A DNA stretch of 64,000 nucleotides from Symbiodinium sp. CCMP2592 (GCA_905221615.1 CAJNDT010002846.1:735361-799360); one strand, 5' to 3'; numbered from the stretch's first letter, positions 9,301 through 18,569 are shown. Numbers and translations: made by a program. The notes: a model not told the origin generated them from the letters alone.

Positions 9301-11431
9301 TAGGGCTCTGGATCACAGAAATTTCTGCCGTGGGCTCGTTTTAACGTTGCAGCTGGGCGCGGGTTGTATGAGAGCGTTTTGGGTTCAGAATTTTGGAGCT
9401 TCAGGATTTGGAGTGAAGGTTAGGACCCCCGCTACACCCACGCAATTGGTCTAACCTAGCCAGCGCAGCACTACAGCCGGTGAGCTGTCATCCCAAACCC
9501 CACACAAACGCATATGCATCTTGGGTTCCCTTGGGAGGATCAGGCTGGCGCAACAAGGAGACACCTATATTGGTTGTTGTCAAAATTATGGTCCCTTTTT
9601 GGGTCCTTATTATAATACGGCACCTAATGTTTAAGGTATCCGAAAAGGGACCCTAATTTTGACAACTACCTATATATCCTAAACCCTAAACAAACACACA
9701 ACAGGCTGAAAAGGCTGGTCTGCAGAGCCAGTTCCTGCGATGTGCTCGAGAACTGGCATCCAAAGGCTTTCTGGCTTGGGCAGTCTACGGTGTTGGGGTG
9801 CTCTGGGTTTAAGGGGATTTAGGGTTTAAGGGTGTTGGGGTTTGGGGGATCTAGGGTTTAGCACGTTAGGGTGTTAGGGTATGGGGTTTGATTTGGGGTA
9901 GGGTTTAGGCTGTTAGGGTTTCGCGGATTTAGGGTTTGGGGTTTGGGGATCTTGGGTTTATGGTTGTAGGTTGCCTTAAAGGCTTTATGGCTGCAGGTTC
10001 GGTGGAAATAGCCATGCATTATTGCGCAGGCATGTTTCCGGGGTACTGGCGAAAGAAGGTTTATGTATGCAGTGTGAGTGATGGCAACACAATTCCTCAA
10101 TTATGGGTTCCGCAGGAATTGGACTCATAGACTTGTGGTATAATATACCCGAAAAGCGGCTCTCATCATTTATTAAGCCCCTTACATTGAGTATGTACGA
10201 ACATCTGGGACAGCCGCCAACCGAATGCGGCACCTGGAGGCTTACAAGCACGATTGGTGGTTTGGTGAATCCCCTCAGGAAAACCCCAAAACCCTCTTTT
10301 ATGGGCTTCGCATAATGTCCCTGGGTCTTGAAAGTCCTAGCCTGAGACCCGAGCCCTCAGTCTCTGGTGGCTCCTTAGAAAGGCGTCGTAGACACGAAGA
10401 AGATATCCCGGAGCAACACATGGCACCCATGTGTACTCCAAGGCCCCACCGACAACAATCTACTCTACCAAAGCCTAGAAACCTTATAAGCCCTAAAAAC
10501 CAAAGGATCCGACTAGAACCGTGTGACATGCCAAATTCAACGCTTCCGAATATGTCAGGGCAGCCCCGTCCCAAATCGTCATCCATTTGGGTGGTTCTCA
10601 AATCTAGGGCTCCTTTCGGGCTCCCAAACGAAACGGTGCCGTAGCAAGAATAGGGCTCCGCAATGGGACCATGATTTTCAGAGTCATCCGTACTGGCCCC
10701 ATATTACTTTTCTGTTCTGGGCTTATAGGGACCAGGAAGTCCCCTTTTGGCTATACCACAATATCCACCTTGAAATCTTTGTCCTAATCATTCGGAGCCT
10801 CAAACCCTACACCCTAAACCCTGCATCCTAAACCCTGCACCCTAAACCCTGCACCCTTAACCCTAAACCCTCCAAAAAAAACCCTGCATCAGGTACGAGG
10901 AAGGACCTGAGGGTCATCCACGCCTCCTCTGCCGACGCGCTCTTGGCAGTGGCCATTTCGCTGTTGAAGATGCGTTCGCAGGCCGGTTTAGGGTTTTGGT
11001 TTTGTTGGGTGTTGCTTAATGCCAAGACCCTATATAAATTCTAGACATGTGGAAAACCAGTGCATTCCTACGACAGTCCCACACCCCTCAATCCTAGGAC
11101 CTCAAAGAGCCAACAGTAATATAGAATAATAATATAGAAGTCTGAAGAATTACCAAACATTACTCCGCAGAGTTCGGCTCTGATTTTACTGTAAATACAA
11201 CTATAGTGTATACCCCAAAAGCTGGTCAAAGTAACTCTAAGTTCCGAAGCTGGAGTTCTAGAACTCTGAACTAAGAGTTCGGGCCCCTGAACCCAGAGTT
11301 CGAATAACTTAGGCCCCTACATGACTCTTGTTGAGGCGGATGAGTTGGACACCTTTGACTACTCATCGGACGACAGATCTCCTGCAAACGCAGATTGCTT
11401 CGCTGTTTCACCCTGTCGCACACCTGGCTAA
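1307..11431 (+). CDS. BTB-domain protein, multi-exon gene (whole span)
   Basis: About ten short exons read in order as a BTB protein with a charged N-terminus (MSGKRKRESLVKEAEEE), the helix RAHNCFVL, then REVFRSMLSSGMKEA, IKVEVATKQ, DFDAFYSLLKRLLG, NVDTLLTISDYYQ and VDRLKKACEATL. This is the usual BTB order: AHxxVL, VFxxML, xDFxAFxxLL, NVxxLLxxSxYYQ, LKxxCExxL. A helical tail follows (AEKAGLQSQFLRCARELAS, ADALLAVAISLLKMRSQ). BTB proteins are dimerisation modules, often adaptors for cullin-3 ubiquitin ligases; the specific role is unknown. Junctions 4798/5773, 5813/6091, 6139/6952, 9765/10893 and 10981/11336 keep phase only with GA or GC donors. The exon carrying the first BTB strand (between 1387 and 3531) was not found and 6999/7411 is unresolved. 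Introns carry telomere-like repeats and foldback elements. Confidence 0.72.
1613..1749. repeat. MITE family A, copy 1
   Basis: Starts TACTTGGAGGGTCCCGGGAC and ends CCCCCGACCCTCCAAGTAG. The inner part carries GACTTATGAGTACC / GGTACTTATAAGTC, so the arms pair over much of the element. Full copies recur at 4569 and 24004, with a 3' half at 30376. Confidence 0.85.
1840..2245. repeat. Long foldback element, family G (406 bp)
   Basis: The left end CCCTAAGGCTCAAAATAGCC, continuing CAAAAGCCTTACATAGTATG, is matched at the right end by its reverse complement (CATACTACGTAAGGCTTTTG, then GGCTATTTTGAGCTTCAGGG). The arms are about 40 bp with few mismatches. A 96-codon open frame at 1927-2217 lies inside, but it resembles no family and follows the element's own repeats. 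Shorter relatives lie near 12044, 17711 and 34510. Confidence 0.82.
2928..3418. repeat. Compound trinucleotide microsatellite
   Basis: About 490 bp of imperfect AGT/AGC, GTT and TGC triplets: (AGT)n up to about 3187, then GTT/GCT-rich triplets. It makes all six frames open and produces long single-residue ORFs (poly-Ser, Val, Tyr, Gln, Leu, Cys) that are not genes. It lies in the intron before the BTB exon at 3531. Confidence 0.95.
3531..3574 (+). CDS. BTB gene, exon with the AHxxVL helix
   Basis: Reads AAARAWRAHNCFVL after acceptor ttcag| and ends at a GC donor (ctt|GCTCCG). WRAHxxVL is the conserved first helix of the BTB fold. It joins in phase to the exon at 4709, giving FVL-IPREVFRSML with the expected spacing. 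The true 5' edge may be further upstream. Confidence 0.55.
4569..4708. repeat. MITE family A, copy 2, ending at an exon
   Basis: Begins CTACTTGGAGGGTCGGGGGA and ends TCCCCCGACCCTCCAAGTAG. The two ends are exact inverted repeats over at least 20 bases. The last two bases are the AG directly before the BTB exon at 4709, so the element end appears to serve as the splice acceptor. Confidence 0.88.
4709..4798 (+). CDS. BTB gene, exon with VFRSML core
   Basis: Thirty codons: IPREVFRSMLSSGMKEAQQ then RSIKVEVATKQ. The donor is GA (cag|GACTCG) and joins in phase to GATTTC at 5773, giving KVEVATKQ-DFDAFYSLL, the expected BTB continuation. A start at 4721 (after cgggag|) is also in phase but would shorten the VL-VF spacing. 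Confidence 0.75.
5773..5813 (+). CDS. BTB gene, 41-nt exon
   Basis: Reads DFDAFYSLLKRLL plus two bases. The acceptor is ccgcag| and the donor GA (gg|GAGGCA). The split codon is completed by the first G at 6091 to give glycine. Confidence 0.75.
5962..6060. repeat. Near-perfect hairpin element
   Basis: Left arm AGGGTCCAAGTACCCAAATA (continuing GTAGGGTTT) pairs with the right arm AAACCCTACTATTTGGGTAC (continuing TTGGTCCCT): roughly 29-bp arms with one mismatch and a 41-bp loop. Related ends occur near 5690, 9172-9292, 11865-11955, 30300-30343 and 35885-35980. It lies in the intron before exon 6091. Confidence 0.85.
6091..6139 (+). CDS. BTB gene, exon NVDTLLTISDYYQ
   Basis: Acceptor cacag|G; reads TAQNVDTLLTISDYYQ; GC donor (tac cag|GCCATG). 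Joined in phase to 6952 it gives ISDYYQ-VDRLKKACEATL, the classic end of a BTB fold. This is the strongest single BTB motif in the gene. Confidence 0.82.
6952..6999 (+). CDS. BTB gene, exon VDRLKKACEATL
   Basis: Acceptor gtgcgcag|G; reads VDRLKKACEATLLRLP, the last BTB helix. The donor is probably GC (cca|GCTTCT), but a GA donor at 7007 is also possible. The join to the next exon is not resolved. Confidence 0.72.
7317..7378 (-). repeat. Telomere-like repeat cluster
   Basis: Several successive CCCTAAACC / CCCAAACCC / CCCTATACC units, degenerate versions of the CCCTAAA heptamer. Intronic in the BTB gene. Confidence 0.8.
7411..7468 (+). CDS. BTB gene, possible exon
   Basis: Reads KPLECALGRSPCLGDPRQ between a gtaag| acceptor and a GC donor (cag|GCTGCT), ending in the phase required by the exon at 9705. 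It has no family signature of its own and its 5' phase does not match the proposed end at 6999, so an exon is missing or one edge is wrong. Confidence 0.35.
8446..8590 (+). repeat. Telomere-like repeat cluster, TTTCAGGG variants
   Basis: Alternating GGGTTTAGGGC and TTTCAGGGT octamers in nearly regular order. Variant heptamer/octamer mixing shows decay of a telomere-like array or amplification of a variant unit. Confidence 0.8.
9575..9670. repeat. MITE family B, copy 1
   Basis: Left end GTTGTCAAAATTATGGTCCC and right end GGGACCCTAATTTTGACAAC are inverted repeats. The interior contains TATAATACGGCACC. Two further copies lie at 17421 and 19676. It ends about 35 bp before the BTB exon at 9705. 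Confidence 0.9.
9705..9765 (+). CDS. BTB gene, exon AEKAGLQSQFLRCARELAS
   Basis: Acceptor acacaacag|G; 20 codons plus one base; GC donor (aaag|GCTTTC). The leftover G joins GT at 10893 to make glycine. The helix resembles the region after BTB domains (AxxxGLxxQFxRCAxxLA). Confidence 0.7.
9800..9960 (+). repeat. Telomere-like repeat cluster
   Basis: Many GGGTTTAGGG, TTAGGGTGT and GGGGTTTGG units in one orientation, about 160 bp, inside a BTB-gene intron. Confidence 0.75.
10801..10873 (-). repeat. Tandem CCCTAAACCCTGCAT telomere-like array
   Basis: Several copies of a 15-bp unit built on CCCTAAACCCTGCAC/T in tandem, directly before the BTB exon at 10893. The telomere-like heptamer has been captured in a longer tandem unit. 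Confidence 0.8.
10893..10981 (+). CDS. BTB gene, exon ADALLAVAISLLKMRSQ
   Basis: Starts with GT completing glycine from 9765, then TRKDLRVIHASSADALLAV and AISLLKMRSQ. The GC donor (cag|GCCGGT) runs straight into a telomere-like GGTTTAGGG. The + frame has G/C-rich third positions. The opposite strand is also open here but joins to nothing. Confidence 0.68.
11336..11431 (+). CDS. BTB gene, terminal exon
   Basis: After acceptor ttgag|G, 31 codons (ADELDTFDYSSDDRSPANAD, then CFAVSPCRTPG) end at TAA. The phase agrees with 10981. The acidic tail has no family signature. Confidence 0.55.
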   Translation, partial: ADELDTFDYSSDDRSPANADCFAVSPCRTPG

Positions 11432-12716
11432 TCCTCGGCCAGGGTTCAGGGTTTAGGGTTTCAGGCTGCCAGTCAACTGAAGCTTAAGACTCTAGGGTTT
11501 AGGGGTTTAGGGTTTTAGGGCTAAGTAGGGGTTCAGTGTTTGGGGTTTAGGGTTTGTTCATGTACGTAAGACCAGTGCTTAGAGAACTGGAGACGCAGGC
11601 GGTCTCGACAGTCGGCAGAACCCACAGTGCCAAGCCCCGTAGGCCCAAACCACAACAGGACGCTCCAAAGCCTCCCGACGCTCCAAAGCCTCCCGCATAT
11701 CCTAGAGGGTTCATATACACTACTATGATGGAATTAGGCCTTGAAAGACCCTCCCCATTATGGTTTTGGGGGGCCTAATTCCATCATTGTAGCGTATATG
11801 GACCTGCTAGCATAGATCCCAAAGGGCAATGAACCACCTAATCGGCAGCTGAGCGTTGAGGGCTAGGGAACCCAAAGGGTCTCTATATTGCGAATTACTA
11901 TTATGATTTGGAGAAGTATTCCCCATAACAGTACCTAGGACCCTTTGGGGAAAGACTGCGACCACAAGTGTCAAAGAACCCGCGGACCAAAAGTGAGCTG
12001 CATCCAACCCATGGAGGGCCGACTCGCCTGGGGATCAAACTATAGCCCAAAAATCTTATATAGTATGGTCTTTGGGCCCAGAAGCCTTAACATATGAGTC
12101 CATAGAGCCCTACAGGGCCCTAGGGCAAGTAGGCCAATTGGGCGGTTGTGCGTTCTGAGATTTTCACGTAGCCTCAGGAAGGCTGTTCCTCGTTGCACAG
12201 GTTCTGTTACTACTCTGCAAGTCGGCTGAGGATGTCTGAGCCGAATCTTGACTGTGCGCCGACTACCTCAGTTCCTAACTCCAAATCTAAACCCTGAAGT
12301 CCATGCTACAAAGCAAGGCCACGGCTGAACCTAGATTTCGCAGTACCCGCAGTACCCCAAATTCCATCAGCCCCCAGAAGCCCATATTCCTCCCCAGCAA
12401 AGCCTAAACCTCCAGGGTTTAGGGTTCAGGGGCCTTCCAAGTCTCTGGGCTGCTCTACACACCAGGTACGGAAAGGCACAGGACTCGTAGCAAGGTCTCT
12501 TAGTCGCTACGTGGAGCATTCAGCCCTAAATTCAACATGATTGAGAAAGACGGAAGGATTGCTGCTTTCGAATCTTATGTGCACAGAAGTCAGTTGTCTT
12601 TGCTAGAAAAGCACTCCCCTGCAGGATTTCAGAGACCTGATGAGGTTTAGCGGTTTCGCTGGCAGAAAATAGAGGTCCCTTGCTAGCAGCCACACTCCTT
12701 CTGCAACGGTGAAGTC
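11432..12716. other. Intergenic between BTB gene and membrane-protein gene
   Basis: Contains telomere-like motifs (11445-11550), the family H hairpin, and degraded family G sequence around 12044-12125. A 37-codon ATG frame at 12538-12651 lies just upstream of the next gene and could be an upstream ORF of its mRNA, but nothing supports its translation. Confidence 0.45.
11711..11800. repeat. MITE family H, complete hairpin copy
   Basis: TCATATACACTACTATGATG followed by GAATTAGGCC pairs with GGCCTAATTCCATCATTGTA followed by GCGTATATG. Degenerate relatives lie at 8071-8164 and 24530-24608 (TAATTCCATAATGGTAGTAT). Confidence 0.85.
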
Positions 12717-13454
12717 ATGGCTCCGGCGTTCTGTCGACTCTGGCGAAGTCCCGGTATCCTGGCATTTGCGTTCTTGGCTGTCTCCGCCATCAGTGCAGTT
12801 GTGGCGAGCTACATCAGCGAAGATGTCCAGCGGAGTTGTTGGGCCGGGTGCTCTGAGTCAATCTCTTGCTTTGCGTCCATTGCGCTTGGCTCCCGCGCCT
12901 GCATTGGTGATAGCAGGAAGTGCTTTGATGCATGTCCCAGAAACAAGCAAGGGTGCTTTGATGAATGTTTCCTTCTCCTTGCTGAGGAGAGAGTGGCAGA
13001 TACCGCTCTTGTGGAATGCAAAGAAGCTTGTGGCAGTCATCAGGCTCCTTTTCGTATCAGAGAAGCTGCGCTTGCGCTGACGTTTTTGGCAGTTGCTAGC
13101 TGCTTATGTTCGAAGACCTGCTGCAACAAGGGATGCGGGGTGGAGTGCGCGGACTCCCCAGCGACTTGGATGTGTGGGGGTACTCTTTGCTTGAGTGCCA
13201 GCATGTTCTTCCTGTTGGCGTACATGGTGTTTTTACAGCCGTACTGCCAGCAAGACGAGCTACGGGTGCAAGATACTGCTGATTGCAGGTTTGCGCTGTG
13301 GTTTATCATGCCTCTTCCCTCCTTTCCTATTGCCACCTGCCTGCTTTGCTTCGGGCTGCCCACTGGCCTGGCCTGCAGTTGCCTTACGCGGGCACAGGTG
13401 CTGATGTTACGTAGCCAAGACGAAGAAAAGGCGGCCGCGATTGCAGCGCCCTGA
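12717..13454 (+). CDS. Cysteine-rich multi-pass membrane protein (unrecognised)
   Basis: Intronless 245-codon frame. The ATG at 12717 is the first in this frame. A hydrophobic segment at residues about 12-32 (GILAFAFLAVSAISAVVASY) could be a signal anchor. A cysteine-rich stretch follows at about 41-110, with cysteines spaced in C-x3-C and similar pairs (CWAGCSES, CFDACPRNKQGCFDEC). Three further hydrophobic segments lie near 115-140, 158-182 and 198-225. The short tail is charged (SQDEEKAAAIAAP). Paired cysteines between the first and second segments would suit a disulfide-bonded lumenal or extracellular loop. I do not recognise the family. The lack of introns, beside genes with many tiny exons, suggests origin through an mRNA intermediate, but no spliced-leader relic was recognised upstream. 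Confidence 0.72.
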   Translation: MAPAFCRLWRSPGILAFAFLAVSAISAVVASYISEDVQRSCWAGCSESISCFASIALGSRACIGDSRKCFDACPRNKQGCFDECFLLLAEERVADTALVECKEACGSHQAPFRIREAALALTFLAVASCLCSKTCCNKGCGVECADSPATWMCGGTLCLSASMFFLLAYMVFLQPYCQQDELRVQDTADCRFALWFIMPLPSFPIATCLLCFGLPTGLACSCLTRAQVLMLRSQDEEKAAAIAAP

Positions 13455-14059
13455 ACGAATTGCCAGCAAGCAACCTACAGTGCATGAGGGCTTAGCCAAG
13501 GAGTCCTGAAGATAGGGACTACTTCTACAGGCAACCATTTGGGTGCCTGGTGTGTTTGATCGCATACCTGTTGATCACATAAACCAAGCGCCTGTCATTG
13601 CATGAGCTCTGCGGTGTAGATCAGGAACCACGCAAGAATCCACATCCAAGCCCTAGGCCCTAGGCCCTAAAGTCCCCTCGCTTCCAGTTCCGGTGTGACA
13701 GATCTATGCCAGCTGCGTTTTGCTGTCGGCTAAGCCGTCCATGTCCTCCAACCAGTGCAGTGCACAGGGTTGCGCTCAGACAGGTACATGCCGGTATTTG
13801 TTGATTGGCTGCGGTTCTTCAAAGATTAAGAAATACGCTTTTGTTGTTGAGGGCCTCCATGAAATCATTCGGAGCTTAATCTACCCAAAACCTATTCTTT
13901 TGCGGGTACTTGATACGTAGTCTTAGTATAAGCCCTAATATGGGATCTATATATAGGGACCCTATCAGAAAAGTAGGTTCTGGTAGGTTGAAGTAAAGTG
14001 GCATTGCCGAGGTTCTGTACTGGGTCGAAGGCCCTGTCCTGCACATTTTTAATCAGCCG

Positions 14060-14200
14060 TGCTTCGCTTGCGCATTTTTAGGGTTTAGGGTTCAAGGTTG
14101 GGGGTTTAAGGGTTTAGGGTTTAGGGGTTTAGGGTGTTAATCAGCAGCGCTTCGCTTGAATCCCAAGCCCAGGGTTCAGGGTTTCGGGTGTAGGGTTCAC
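14060..14200 (+). repeat. Telomere-like repeat cluster
   Basis: GGGTTTAGGGTTCAAGG, GGGTTTAGGGTTTAGGGG and related units, interleaved with a short direct repeat AATCAGC(C/A)G(T/C)GCTTCGCTTG at about 14051 and 14140. Confidence 0.75.
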
Positions 14201-14468
14201 CCCTTCACAGCCTAAGCGAAGCCTTGAATCCCAGCCACGACAAAGCACTACACCTTCAAACCCTAACCTTGAACCTTGTGTCCCTCAGCATGAGATTATG
14301 TCGTATTATACATATTTTGAGACATTACAGCATTCTGTGATACAATAGTAACATTTCGCTCATCCTGAGCTGCCTAGGAGTTCAGGCGACACGCGCTTTG
14401 AAAGACGCAGTAGCAGTACTGCAGGGGCCCAAACGATTACCAAGTATATTCTTCGGGGTTGGTCCTCA

Positions 14469-14496
14469 GTATAGTATAGTATAGTATAGTATACTA
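14469..14496 (+). repeat. (TATAG)n microsatellite
   Basis: Five tandem TATAG units in a row. The same pentamer appears as shorter runs at 17740 and 37517, within remnants of foldback elements. Confidence 0.85.
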
Positions 14497-15059
14497 TTAA
14501 GGCTCTTATAGTAACCCCTTGCAAGACCTCTGTTGGCACTCCGTTGTGTGCAGTGTTTCCGCTCTTGCCAGAGGCAAGAGCGGAGACGTGTGTGCTTTAT
14601 GTCGGCGGCAAAGTCAAAGCCGGCTCACATGGACGCTGCTGAACCGAGTCGACGAAGGCGAGTCAGCTCAAAAGATTCCACCTCCCCGTCCACATGCCCC
14701 TGGAAAAGTTTCGATATTATTTGCACCGAAACCTTCAACTCTACTTCCGCCTTAACCAATGGCCTCCTAAACCACTCAAGCCTTGAACCTTAAACCCCTA
14801 GCTCCCTCAACGCGACAGGCCCTACTTCCGCATTTTGCCGGAGCTTCGGAGAGAAAACTCCACCCCCCCCCCCCCCTCCCCCTGAGCTTCGAAGCTTGCA
14901 CTGCGCGCGGGGTGTGCTGAAGAGCACCGCCATGTGGGCCTTTAGGGTGCAGACTTCAGGGTTTGGGCTTTAGAGTGCTAAGCCGTAAGTAAAGTGTAGG
15001 GTTTCCGTGTTCAGGGTTCCAGCCGGAAAGACTTGAAGCCCTGCACTCCTCCGGAGTAG

Positions 15060-15375
15060 CACGGGGGTGGCGATGACGATAGTGATGGCGATGAGTGGCC
15101 ATGATGTTGATGTGGAGATGATTTGGGTTTGCCATGCTGATGCTGAGGTTGAAGGTCACGATGCTGTTGCTGGTGCTGGTTCTTGGTGGTGTTGGTGCTG
15201 AAGCTGTCGCAGGCGCTGCTGGCGATTATGGCTACGCTCTGGATGATGATGATAATGGTGATGTTGATGTTGCTGCGATTGTGATGATGATGTTGATGAC
15301 CGTGATCATTGTGATGGTGACGATGGTGAGGATGAGGATGATCGTGATGATGACTACGATGCGGCGATGATGTTG
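15060..15375 (+). repeat. GAT/GTT-rich imperfect triplet repeat
   Basis: Degenerate GATGATGTTGATG triplets over about 300 bp. Long reading frames here are Met/Val/Asp-rich artefacts. Confidence 0.85.
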
Positions 15376-15476
15376 TTGTTGATGATTGTGATCATTTTTT
15401 TCGGTTAAGATGGGTACGACGATTTTGTTGTTGTTGGTGGTGATGATGACAATGGCGAGGACGTTGATGATGATGC

Positions 15477-15617
15477 TGGTGGCGGTGGTGGTGGTGGTGG
15501 TGGTGGTGGTGGTGGTGGTGGTGGTGGTGGTGGTGGTGGTGGTGGTGGTGGTGGTGGTGGTGGTGGTGGTGGTGGTGGTGGTGGGGGCGGCGGCGGCGGT
15601 GGTGGTGGTGGTGGTGG
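15477..15617 (+). repeat. (TGG)n microsatellite
   Basis: About 140 bp of almost pure TGG triplets, broken once by GGGCGGCGGCGG. It gives an artefactual poly-Val frame on + and poly-Thr on -. Confidence 0.97.
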
Positions 15618-16395
15618 CCGTGGCTATGTAGCTGAGGAAGAGGTGTTTGAGGTCTTCAGGGTCACAGACGCGCGGTTGCAGATTCGACGTTGCTCGATCC
15701 AATACCATCTTACGTGCCAACCTACTTCATCAGTTCTCACAGACGCCCCAGCAGCCTTGCTTTGCTTTGGTGGTTGTCTGCACACAGACTCAGGGATCCG
15801 CCTACGCACGACAGAGGGTTAAGGGTGGTTTATGGTTTCGGGGTTAAGTGTTTAGGGCGTGAATTGTGCGAGAGGATCTAGGCACGGAGTGCAGCAGAGC
15901 TTGAGCACCCGATTCCCCATCTGCACTTAGGCTTTACTTGTCGTTTGTGGTTCGGCATGCACCTGATGCACCCAGATCTTCAAGTATCCCTTAATCGAAA
16001 TACGTATATCTTAAACTGCCTTATCCCAAGTACGATTTAAGGCTTCAGGTTGATGGGAGTTTCCGCAAATTAGGGGCACCTTATTTCGGGGTCCTCACAA
16101 TAAGGATCCTACTATTTGGGGTATCTACGCAGCCAAGGACAGGGACGCAGCGGGAGATCGACCGACAACCCCTCATGGCTCTGAGAAAATGCCTTCCAGT
16201 CTCGGGTTATTCCGGGTTAAGGTCGGGTTTAGGGGTGAAATCACCACTAGAATCGCCAACAGTCGTGCTGCCAGGGGCTTAAGTAATATTACCAACGCCA
16301 TTTTGGGGGCTCCTGATCATACTTATGGTATAATGGGCCCCGAAAAATTATGACGGGTCCTATGTTAGACAAGCAGGAGTCGGTAGCAGTACCCA

Positions 16396-16496
16396 GAGAT
16401 CCCAAAACCCCCTAATTAAGGAATATACCTTAAACTATATCGGGCATAACATTACATTTTAAGGTACATTCCTCGATTAAGGGGTTTTGGGATCTC
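16396..16496. repeat. MITE family F, copy 1
   Basis: GAGATCCCAAAACCCCCTAA, then TTAAGGAATATACCTTAAA, pairs with TTTTAAGGTACATTCCTCGA, then TTAAGGGGTTTTGGGATCTC. The second copy is at 32461. Confidence 0.88.
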
Positions 16497-16549
16497 GTTG
16501 TATGAATGATGATCACATTTACATTTGCCTGTCTTAAGGAGTAGGTGTG

Positions 16550-16635
16550 AGGCGGGGGTTTAGGGTTTAGGGGTTTAAGGGTTTTGGGTTGTGGGATCTA
16601 GGGGTTTGAGGTTTAGGGTTTGGGGTTTATGGCTG
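16550..16635 (+). repeat. Telomere-like repeat cluster
   Basis: Runs of GGGTTTAGGGTTTAGGGGTT and GTTTAGGGTTTGGGGTTT. Confidence 0.8.
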
Positions 16636-17022
16636 GGTTCTTGAGCATGTGGTTGCGTTGCTCTAGCCAGGTGCTACCTTTCTGTTTGTTTGCCTGTGTG
16701 TGTGCTTGTGTGTCTAACTACGTATGTTTTTCTTTCATATAAGATGTGTAAATATGTGTATATGTGCACATGTATATGTACGCGCAAATGCACTGTACTC
16801 ACATGTATGTGTGCGCCGAAGCTTGCGGTATTCAAGTGCCTCCGTTTTCACAGAGTCGTCAAACGTTACATAGTCGGTGTGGAAAGACTTTGGCAGAACT
16901 GCATCTGGCAGTCGTATTGGATGCGACACGCGGACACGGCGAGCTCTGTGGCAGACCCAAAACTTCAACCTGCAAGCCCCAAGCCCTGCCACAGCCTAAG
17001 GCTCATCGACCTTACAGTCATA

Positions 17023-17127
17023 TACGATTGATGTTATGAATCCTGCATTACCTTAAGGACCCTAAACTATGGGAATTGTGGTATATTCCTTATTATGGGT
17101 AATGCAGGATTTGTATCATCAACCGTA
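17023..17127. repeat. MITE family E, complete copy
   Basis: The left end TACGATTGATGTTATGAATC continues CTGCATTACC. The right end GGTAATGCAGGATTTGTATC continues ATCAACCGTA. The arms are about 30 bp with a few mismatches. Partial copies lie at 5378-5412 and 34072. Confidence 0.88.
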
Positions 17128-17420
17128 GTCTATACGTCGGCCGTAAAGTAAACCCTTCTTCAGACCAGAGTTTACATTAAAGGGAAAAGTTGTCTGGGTC
17201 GCAGCCGATCGGGCACCAGGATTCCAGCTCTGAAAATGCGAGCTATGAGAGTTCCATTGCAATGACCCTGGCAAGGATTTGGGGTCTAGTCGAGCGTGCA
17301 ATTTCAGATCGCGAGGTTAAAGAAGCTGTTTAGTGTTGGTCTGCACAGTTTGGGCATGAAGGGTTTAGAGTAGTTGTCTGTTCTAAGGTGTCCGCTCTGG
17401 CTGAAGAGTACAGTACCTTT

Positions 17421-17522
17421 GGGTAGTTGTCAAAATTGGGGTCCCTTTTTCGGCACCCTAAATATTCGGTGCCGTATTATACTAAGGACCCAAAAAAGGG
17501 ACCGTAATTTTGACAACCACCC
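17421..17522. repeat. MITE family B, copy 2
   Basis: GGGTAGTTGTCAAAATTGGG at the left is mirrored by CCGTAATTTTGACAACCACC at the right. The interior GGTGCCGTATTATA is shared with copy 1. Confidence 0.9.
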
Positions 17523-17710
17523 ATATTGAAAGGCCAAACCCCGGAGGGGCGGAGAGGGTTTACCCTAAGGCCTTTATTCCCAAACCCTGGCCATTCACCA
17601 TATGCCTACTTTATCGGTGTCTAGACATAGTATCATTCGCGTAACCGGCTTATGCAAACCCTTCCAACCCACAAACTCAATCCGTAACTCCCCTGGCGAT
17701 AGAGCTCTTA

Positions 17711-17771
17711 CCCTAGGGCTCAAAATAGCCCAAAAGCCTTATATAGTATAGTATGAGTCCTTAGAGCCTAA
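17711..17771. repeat. Family G fragment
   Basis: CCCTAGGGCTCAAAATAGCC followed by CAAAAGCCTTATATAGTATA matches the terminal arm of the long element at 1840. It ends GAGCCTAAGGG, so this is a collapsed or solo-ended copy. Confidence 0.75.
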
Positions 17772-18545
17772 GGGTCACAAAAAGCCCGCTATGGCGCCGT
17801 CTCTTCGCCGGAGCTTTTGGAGAACTGGCTCCTTGGCTCATGGGTTTTTTTCGGGTCCGTTAAGGTTTCCTTTTGCGATTGTTTAAAGGATTTTTGAAGG
17901 CATCCTGTCAGGCTGTTTAGAATTTAGAATACAGGTTCAGGAGTTTAGGGCTTAGGTTTTGTTCTTGGGGGATTGTTCGGTCGTAGGTGTGTGCAACGGT
18001 TTTCATTCAAAAGGTACCTTTTTGTAAGGCGTCTTCTTCGGTAGGTAAGTAGGGCTTTGGGCCTTCAGGCAAACCCTAAACCCCTGTAGCTTGGCGGCTT
18101 TCGGCTCTGATTTTGAAGCCCTGAAAACCTGCCCTAGAGCCCTAAACTCATAAGGATCCCTTCCAGGTATAAAATCTTAAAAGCCTAGAGCCTAAACGCC
18201 ATACCCATGTCCCAAAGCCTTCCAGAACCTCCCAAATCCCGCGACGTCAAAATCACATGCATGAATGCGAAAATTCATGGATGTATGTATGCTTTTCCAA
18301 GGGCACGTAGTAGTTAGTGTGTGTGTAACTCAATTTCTATACGTCCATATGTATACATATAAGCATAAATATAAACACATGTGTATATATAAAAATATAC
18401 ACATATTAATCCCTCCCTCTCTGTCTCTTGGGTTTTCGTTACGGAATGAAAATTAAAGTTACCATAATAATCCGGGACCGATAGCTAATAACATGGTTTG
18501 CTTAATATGGTAACTTAGAAGAAATTCCTGAACAAAAAAGCCCAG

Positions 18546-18569
18546 CTCTCTCTCTCTCTCTCTCTCTCT
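18546..18569 (+). repeat. (CT)n microsatellite
   Basis: About twelve CT dinucleotides. Confidence 0.9.

Noticed and set aside
10225-10644. 139-codon + and 100-codon - frames
   Set aside because: Mutually exclusive, no family motif, and telomere-like CCCTAAAAACC and CCCCAAAACCC lie inside.
12709-13080. Alternative 123-codon frame overlapping the membrane-protein gene
   Set aside because: Shorter, without coherent hydrophobic or cysteine pattern; a frame shadow.
15232-15720. 162-codon Thr-rich frame on the - strand and Val-rich frame on +
   Set aside because: Produced by the (TGG)n and GAT repeats; no non-repetitive core.
16690-17031. 113-codon + strand frame and two overlapping frames
   Set aside because: The first half is a GTGT/CATA-rich simple sequence. 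The second half is open in three frames (QSYWMRHADTASSVAD and others) with no phase partner, so no frame can be preferred.
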